A stretch of DNA of 64,000 bases from contig NZ_JAGHMF010000026.1 of NCBI RefSeq assembly GCF_017741815.1, forward strand, positions 1 to 64,000. Direction: 5' to 3'. Shown here piece after piece: positions 61,087 through 64,000 of the stretch; positions within the stretch are counted from its first letter, which is position 1; each line of letters begins with the position of its first letter. The DNA is from Rhizobium sp. 16-488-2b (GTDB taxonomy: Bacteria; Pseudomonadota; Alphaproteobacteria; Rhizobiales; Rhizobiaceae). The notes below the pieces were generated by a model. That model was given only the letters and a program-made list of their open reading frames with translations, did no database searches and had not been told where the DNA came from. A program made the position numbers and the translations under genes.

Positions 61087-61917
61087 TTAGAACGTCGCCG
61101 TCTTCGGGTCCGGGCCCATGCGCGCCGAGCTGCTGTCGAGCTTGGCGATCTCGGCCATGTCATCGCCATCGAGCTTGAAGTCGAAAACCTGGAAGTTCTC
61201 GACGATACGCGACGGCGTTACCGATTTCGGGATGACGACGAGGCCGCTATCCATGTGCCAGCGGATGATCACCTGCGCCGGCGTCTTGCCGTGCTTCTGA
61301 GCGATCTTGGCAAGAACTGGGTGGGCGATCAGCTTGCCCTGGCCGAGCGGGCTCCAGGACTGTGTGGCGATGTTGAGCTTCTTGTGCGCTTCCTGCGCCG
61401 CCTTCTGCTGGAAGTCCGGATGCAGCTCGATCTGGTTGATGACGGGCACGACGCCGGTCTCGGCAATCAGTCGTTCGATATGTTCAGGGTAGAAATTCGA
61501 GACGCCGATCGACTTCGCCCGGCCCTCTTCGCGCAGCTTGATGAAGGCTTTCCAGGTATCGACATAGGCGTCGCGGTTCGGCGCCGGCCAGTGAATGAGG
61601 TAGAGGTCGACATAATCGGTGCCGAGGCGCTTCAGGCTCTTGTCGAAGGCCTTCAGCGTCGTGTCGTAGCCCTGGTCGGCGTTCCACAGCTTGGTCGTCA
61701 GGAAGACGTCCTTGCGGTCGATACCCGACGAGCGGATACCCTCGCCGACGCCCTCTTCGTTTTCATAGACGGCGGCCGTATCGACATGGCGATAGCCGGC
61801 TTCGATGGCCGCGCGCACCGCGGGTGCCGCCATATCGTTGGGCGTCTGCCAGACGCCGAGGCCGACCTGGGGAATGGAATGTCCGTCGTGAAACGTAATG
61901 ATGGATTGCTGTGCCAC
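61087..61917 (-). CDS. Aldo/keto reductase (2,5-diketogluconate reductase-like)
   Basis: A 276-residue NADPH-dependent TIM-barrel reductase. The catalytic tetrad is D46, Y51, K76 and H109 (HVDTAAVYENE, LTTKLWN, YLIHWP), and the NADPH loop IPKSVTPSRIVENF is near the C terminus. The AKR5-like layout suggests reduction of small carbonyls or keto-sugars. It starts with GTG 61917 with GGAG 9 nt upstream. It is convergent with the DUF2585 gene. Confidence 0.92.
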   Translation of the reverse strand: MAQQSIITFHDGHSIPQVGLGVWQTPNDMAAPAVRAAIEAGYRHVDTAAVYENEEGVGEGIRSSGIDRKDVFLTTKLWNADQGYDTTLKAFDKSLKRLGTDYVDLYLIHWPAPNRDAYVDTWKAFIKLREEGRAKSIGVSNFYPEHIERLIAETGVVPVINQIELHPDFQQKAAQEAHKKLNIATQSWSPLGQGKLIAHPVLAKIAQKHGKTPAQVIIRWHMDSGLVVIPKSVTPSRIVENFQVFDFKLDGDDMAEIAKLDSSSARMGPDPKTATF

Positions 61918-62069
61918 AATAAATCTCCGCGAAAGCGATGAATGGAACGGGGCGTGGTTGAACGGCGGCTATCCCGCCATTTCCCGAAACGCCTTTCAGC
62001 CCGGGCGTCGGTCGGATTGCATATAGGTCAGGCGGCCCGCGATATCACCCCTGCTCTCTTATTCCGGGA

Positions 62070-62618
62070 TTACAAAACCCTGACGACGGTGCCCTTGCGC
62101 AAGTAAGGCAGGATGCGCTTCATGTCGCGCGGGTGAATGGCGATACAGCCCTCTGTCGGCTTGTAGCCGGGGCGGATGAGGTGGAAGAAGATCGCCGAGC
62201 CGCGATTGCGGGCGCGTGAGCTGATGTTCCAGTCCATGACGAGGCAGACGTCATAGAGCCCGTCGTCGCGCTTCATCTTTTCGTGACTTTTGCTGAACGG
62301 CGCCTTGACCAGCCTGTTGTAGTTGGCGTCATCAGGCTGATCGCACCAGAGCATGTCCTCGCGGATAAGGCGAATCGGTAGCCGCGTTCGCAAACCGGAG
62401 GTTTTTTCGCCGCGAACGAAACCCGAAATCAGCCGCATTTCGGCGATCGGAGTGGCCCCATCACCCTCACGCTTGCGTGTGGTGCGCCCCGAACGACCAA
62501 CCGCTGCGGGCACCACGACTGTGCCGAATTGTAGCAAAGCCCGGCTTTTCTGCCCCGGTGCGGGTCTAACCGTGATGATCGTTGGTTGTATAGACGGTTT
62601 CCGCCTTGTTTTTTCCAT
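62070..62618 (-). CDS. L,D-transpeptidase (YkuD domain)
   Basis: A 182-residue protein with a YkuD catalytic core: FGTVVVPAAVGRSGRTTRKR, then the active-site H146 and C158 in FFHLIRPGYKPTEGCIAI. L,D-transpeptidases make 3-3 crosslinks or attach proteins to peptidoglycan, and are numerous in Rhizobiales with polar growth. No obvious signal peptide follows the chosen start (ATG 62618; 62651 is possible), so export is unclear. It is divergent from the response-regulator gene. Confidence 0.85.
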   Translation of the reverse strand: MEKTRRKPSIQPTIITVRPAPGQKSRALLQFGTVVVPAAVGRSGRTTRKREGDGATPIAEMRLISGFVRGEKTSGLRTRLPIRLIREDMLWCDQPDDANYNRLVKAPFSKSHEKMKRDDGLYDVCLVMDWNISSRARNRGSAIFFHLIRPGYKPTEGCIAIHPRDMKRILPYLRKGTVVRVL

Positions 62619-62743
62619 GTTTCTCACATGTTTTTGCAATTGCCGGGGCAATGATTGAAATCATATAGCACCATATACGACAACAGCTTGGTATCCTGAT
62701 CTTTGCCAACATCCTCAAGTTGGCGTAGGAGTAAGGGGACCAG

Positions 62744-62767
62744 ATGGCGAGGGACATAGCCGCATGA
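62744..62767 (+). CDS. Candidate 7-codon leader ORF before the response regulator
   Basis: ATG at 62744 preceded by GGAGTAAGGGG opens a frame encoding MARDIAA; its TGA (62765-62767) overlaps the ATG of the response regulator (62764-62766). The regulator's own ribosome-binding site (GAGGG, 12 nt away) is weak, so its translation may depend on this mini-ORF. This is inferred from layout only. Confidence 0.35.
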   Translation: MARDIAA

Positions 62768-63447
62768 CAGCACGCACCATTTTGTTGGTGGATGATGACG
62801 ACGACCTCCGCGAAACCCTCACGGAGCAGCTCTCGCTCTATGACGAGTTCACGGTTCTCCAGGAATCCACGGCTGCCAAGGGTGTCGAACGCGCCCGCGC
62901 GACGGCCATCGATCTCCTGATCATGGATGTGGGCCTTCCCGACATGGATGGACGCGAGGCTGTGAAGCTTCTGCGCAAGGGCGGCCTCAAGGCGCCGATC
63001 ATCATGCTGACGGGCCATGACACCGATTCAGATACGATTCTCGGCCTCGAGGCCGGCGCCAACGACTATGTGACGAAGCCCTTCCGCTTCGCGGTTCTGC
63101 TTGCACGCATCCGCGTGCAGCTGCGCCAGCACGAGCAGAGCGAGGACGCCACCTTCAGCGTCGGGCCTTATGTCTTCAAGCCGAGCCAGAAGCTTCTGAC
63201 CACTGAAAACGGCCAGAAGATCCGCCTCACCGAAAAGGAAGCGGCGATCATCCGCTATCTCTACCGCGCCGAACAGAAGGTCGTCACCCGCGACGTACTG
63301 CTCGAGGAGGTCTGGGGCTACAATTCCGGCGTCACCACCCACACGCTCGAAACCCACGTCTACCGCCTGCGCCAGAAGATCGAGCGCGATCCGTCGAACG
63401 CCGAAATCCTGGTCACGGAAAACGGCGGCTACAAGATCGTCCCGTAA
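62764..63447 (+). CDS. OmpR-family response regulator (CenR/OtpR-like)
   Basis: A 227-residue DNA-binding response regulator. The receiver has the acidic pocket D10-D13, phosphoacceptor D55 (LLIMDVGLPDMDG), T83 and K105 (YVTKPF). The C-terminal winged helix (about residues 130-225) has VVTRDVLLEEVWGYNSGVTT followed by THTLETHVYRLRQKIERDPS. It resembles CenR of Caulobacter and OtpR of Brucella, which control envelope integrity. No histidine kinase is adjacent; a cyclic-nucleotide-binding protein gene follows, as I recall for Brucella otpR. Confidence 0.88.
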   Translation: MTARTILLVDDDDDLRETLTEQLSLYDEFTVLQESTAAKGVERARATAIDLLIMDVGLPDMDGREAVKLLRKGGLKAPIIMLTGHDTDSDTILGLEAGANDYVTKPFRFAVLLARIRVQLRQHEQSEDATFSVGPYVFKPSQKLLTTENGQKIRLTEKEAAIIRYLYRAEQKVVTRDVLLEEVWGYNSGVTTHTLETHVYRLRQKIERDPSNAEILVTENGGYKIVP

Positions 63448-63449
63448 TC

Positions 63450-63905
63450 ATGGCGCTGAATGACGATATCCAGCTGCTTGCGCAGCTTCCGCTCTTCAAC
63501 GGAATGTCGGAGGATCAGCTGAGGCTGATCGCCTTCGGCGCGGATCGGCGCGTGATCTCGAACGGGCAGATGCTTTTTCGCGAAAGCTCTCCCGCCGACA
63601 GCGCCTACGTCATCGTCAGCGGCAGTGTCGAACTGAGCCACACCGGACGCGACAACAAGCCTGAGGTTCAGGCGGTTGTCGGGTCCGGCACGCTTCTGTC
63701 GGAGCTTGCGCTGGTCACGCTCGTCGAGCGCAAGTTCACGGCGATCGCCCGCGAGGACACGGCGATCATCCGCATCACCCGCGCGCTGTTTCACCGGCTG
63801 ATCGAGGAATATCCGGATGCGGCTTTGCTGATCCAGCAGCGCATCCGCGACAATATCGCGGCATTGGCGGCCAAGGCCGCCGCCGAGCTTCACCGCTTCG
63901 CCTGA
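63450..63905 (+). CDS. Cyclic nucleotide-binding domain protein without HTH
   Basis: A 151-residue protein consisting of one CRP-type beta-roll domain (LPLFNGMSEDQLRLIAFGAD, QMLFRESSPADSAYVIVSGS, VEL) with a phosphate-binding-cassette-like segment GSGTLLSELALVTLVERKFT, followed by a C-terminal helix and no DNA-binding domain. It may bind cAMP or cGMP, although the usual Arg of the cassette is not obvious. It lies 2 bp after the response-regulator gene and is surely co-transcribed, so it may modulate that pathway. Confidence 0.85.
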   Translation: MALNDDIQLLAQLPLFNGMSEDQLRLIAFGADRRVISNGQMLFRESSPADSAYVIVSGSVELSHTGRDNKPEVQAVVGSGTLLSELALVTLVERKFTAIAREDTAIIRITRALFHRLIEEYPDAALLIQQRIRDNIAALAAKAAAELHRFA

Positions 63906-63923
63906 GGCGCCTGCCTAAGCTAA

Positions 63924-64000
63924 TCAGAGATCGAAATGCGCCGTCACCGGCACGTGGTCGGACGGCCGGTCCCAGCCGCGCGCCTCTTTCAGAATCTCGA
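63924..64000 (-). CDS. xthA: Exodeoxyribonuclease III, C-terminal fragment
   Basis: The last 24 or so codons of a minus-strand gene that runs off the window: EILKEARGWDRPSDHVPVTA, then HFDL and TGA at 63924. The SDHVPV motif is the catalytic His end of the exonuclease III/AP-endonuclease family, preceded by the usual Trp/Arg. XthA repairs abasic sites. It is convergent with the cyclic-nucleotide-binding gene. Confidence 0.75.
   Translation of the reverse strand, partial: EILKEARGWDRPSDHVPVTAHFDL

Overview
This is a 64 kb GC-rich chromosomal segment of an alphaproteobacterium, almost certainly a member of the Rhizobiaceae (Rhizobium/Agrobacterium/Sinorhizobium group). The evidence is the order and wording of the housekeeping genes (acnA beside ccmABCDG; rplS, trmD, rimM, rpsP, chorismate mutase and ffh in one cluster; dapF, mtaB, ftsY, yciB), rhizobial families such as DUF2794, DUF1223, DUF2585 and IalB, and many palindromic intergenic repeats that look like Rhizobium-specific intergenic mosaic elements. 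No phage, plasmid or symbiosis genes are visible. The only mobile element is one IS481-family insertion sequence.

Layout. 0-12 kb: MFS exporter, yggT and DUF167 genes, ppa, a GNAT enzyme, typA, a Tat-exported PhoD-type phosphatase, an M3 oligopeptidase, a LysE exporter. 12-18 kb: an acetyltransferase, a Bcr/CflA exporter, the insertion sequence, argG, a parDE toxin-antitoxin pair, an SDR enzyme, a second LysE exporter. 18-24 kb: a three-gene ABC importer of the TrpX type, rlmN, an IalB-like protein. 24-32 kb: an orphan ECF sigma factor, small metabolic genes, a nonsense-mutated tyrosine phosphatase, the divergent tesA and ybbA/ybbP set, and a Bax-inhibitor-1 gene with a probable RNA leader. 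32-42 kb: GNAT, DUF2794, DUF1223, acnA, ccmABCDG. 42-50 kb: sixA, leuC, an amino-acid ABC importer lacking its ATPase, rplS, an NCS1 permease. 50-64 kb: trmD-rimM, rpsP, chorismate mutase, ffh, a metallo-hydrolase, dapF-mtaB-ftsY, yciB-DUF2585, an aldo/keto reductase, an L,D-transpeptidase, a CenR/OtpR-like response regulator with a cyclic-nucleotide-binding partner, and the end of xthA.

Functional groups. Ffh and FtsY are the two GTPases of co-translational membrane targeting. TrmD, RimM, S16, L19, RlmN, MtaB and TypA all serve ribosome or tRNA maturation. CcmABC with CcmD and CcmG export heme and supply reductant for cytochrome c assembly. The remaining genes are scattered metabolism and transport.

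Most notable observations: (i) a palindromic mosaic element of 201 bp lies in frame inside ftsY, adding about 67 residues to its acidic N-terminal region; (ii) the insertion sequence sits exactly in the 5-nt loop of another palindromic repeat, with a 5-bp target duplication equal to the loop; (iii) a terminator-like hairpin and promoter-like boxes in the ffh leader; (iv) two perfect CtrA-type boxes (TTAA-N7-TTAAC) upstream of little-known genes; (v) a tyrosine phosphatase gene cut by a stop codon directly after its catalytic Asp-Pro. No wholly new multi-gene system is evident.
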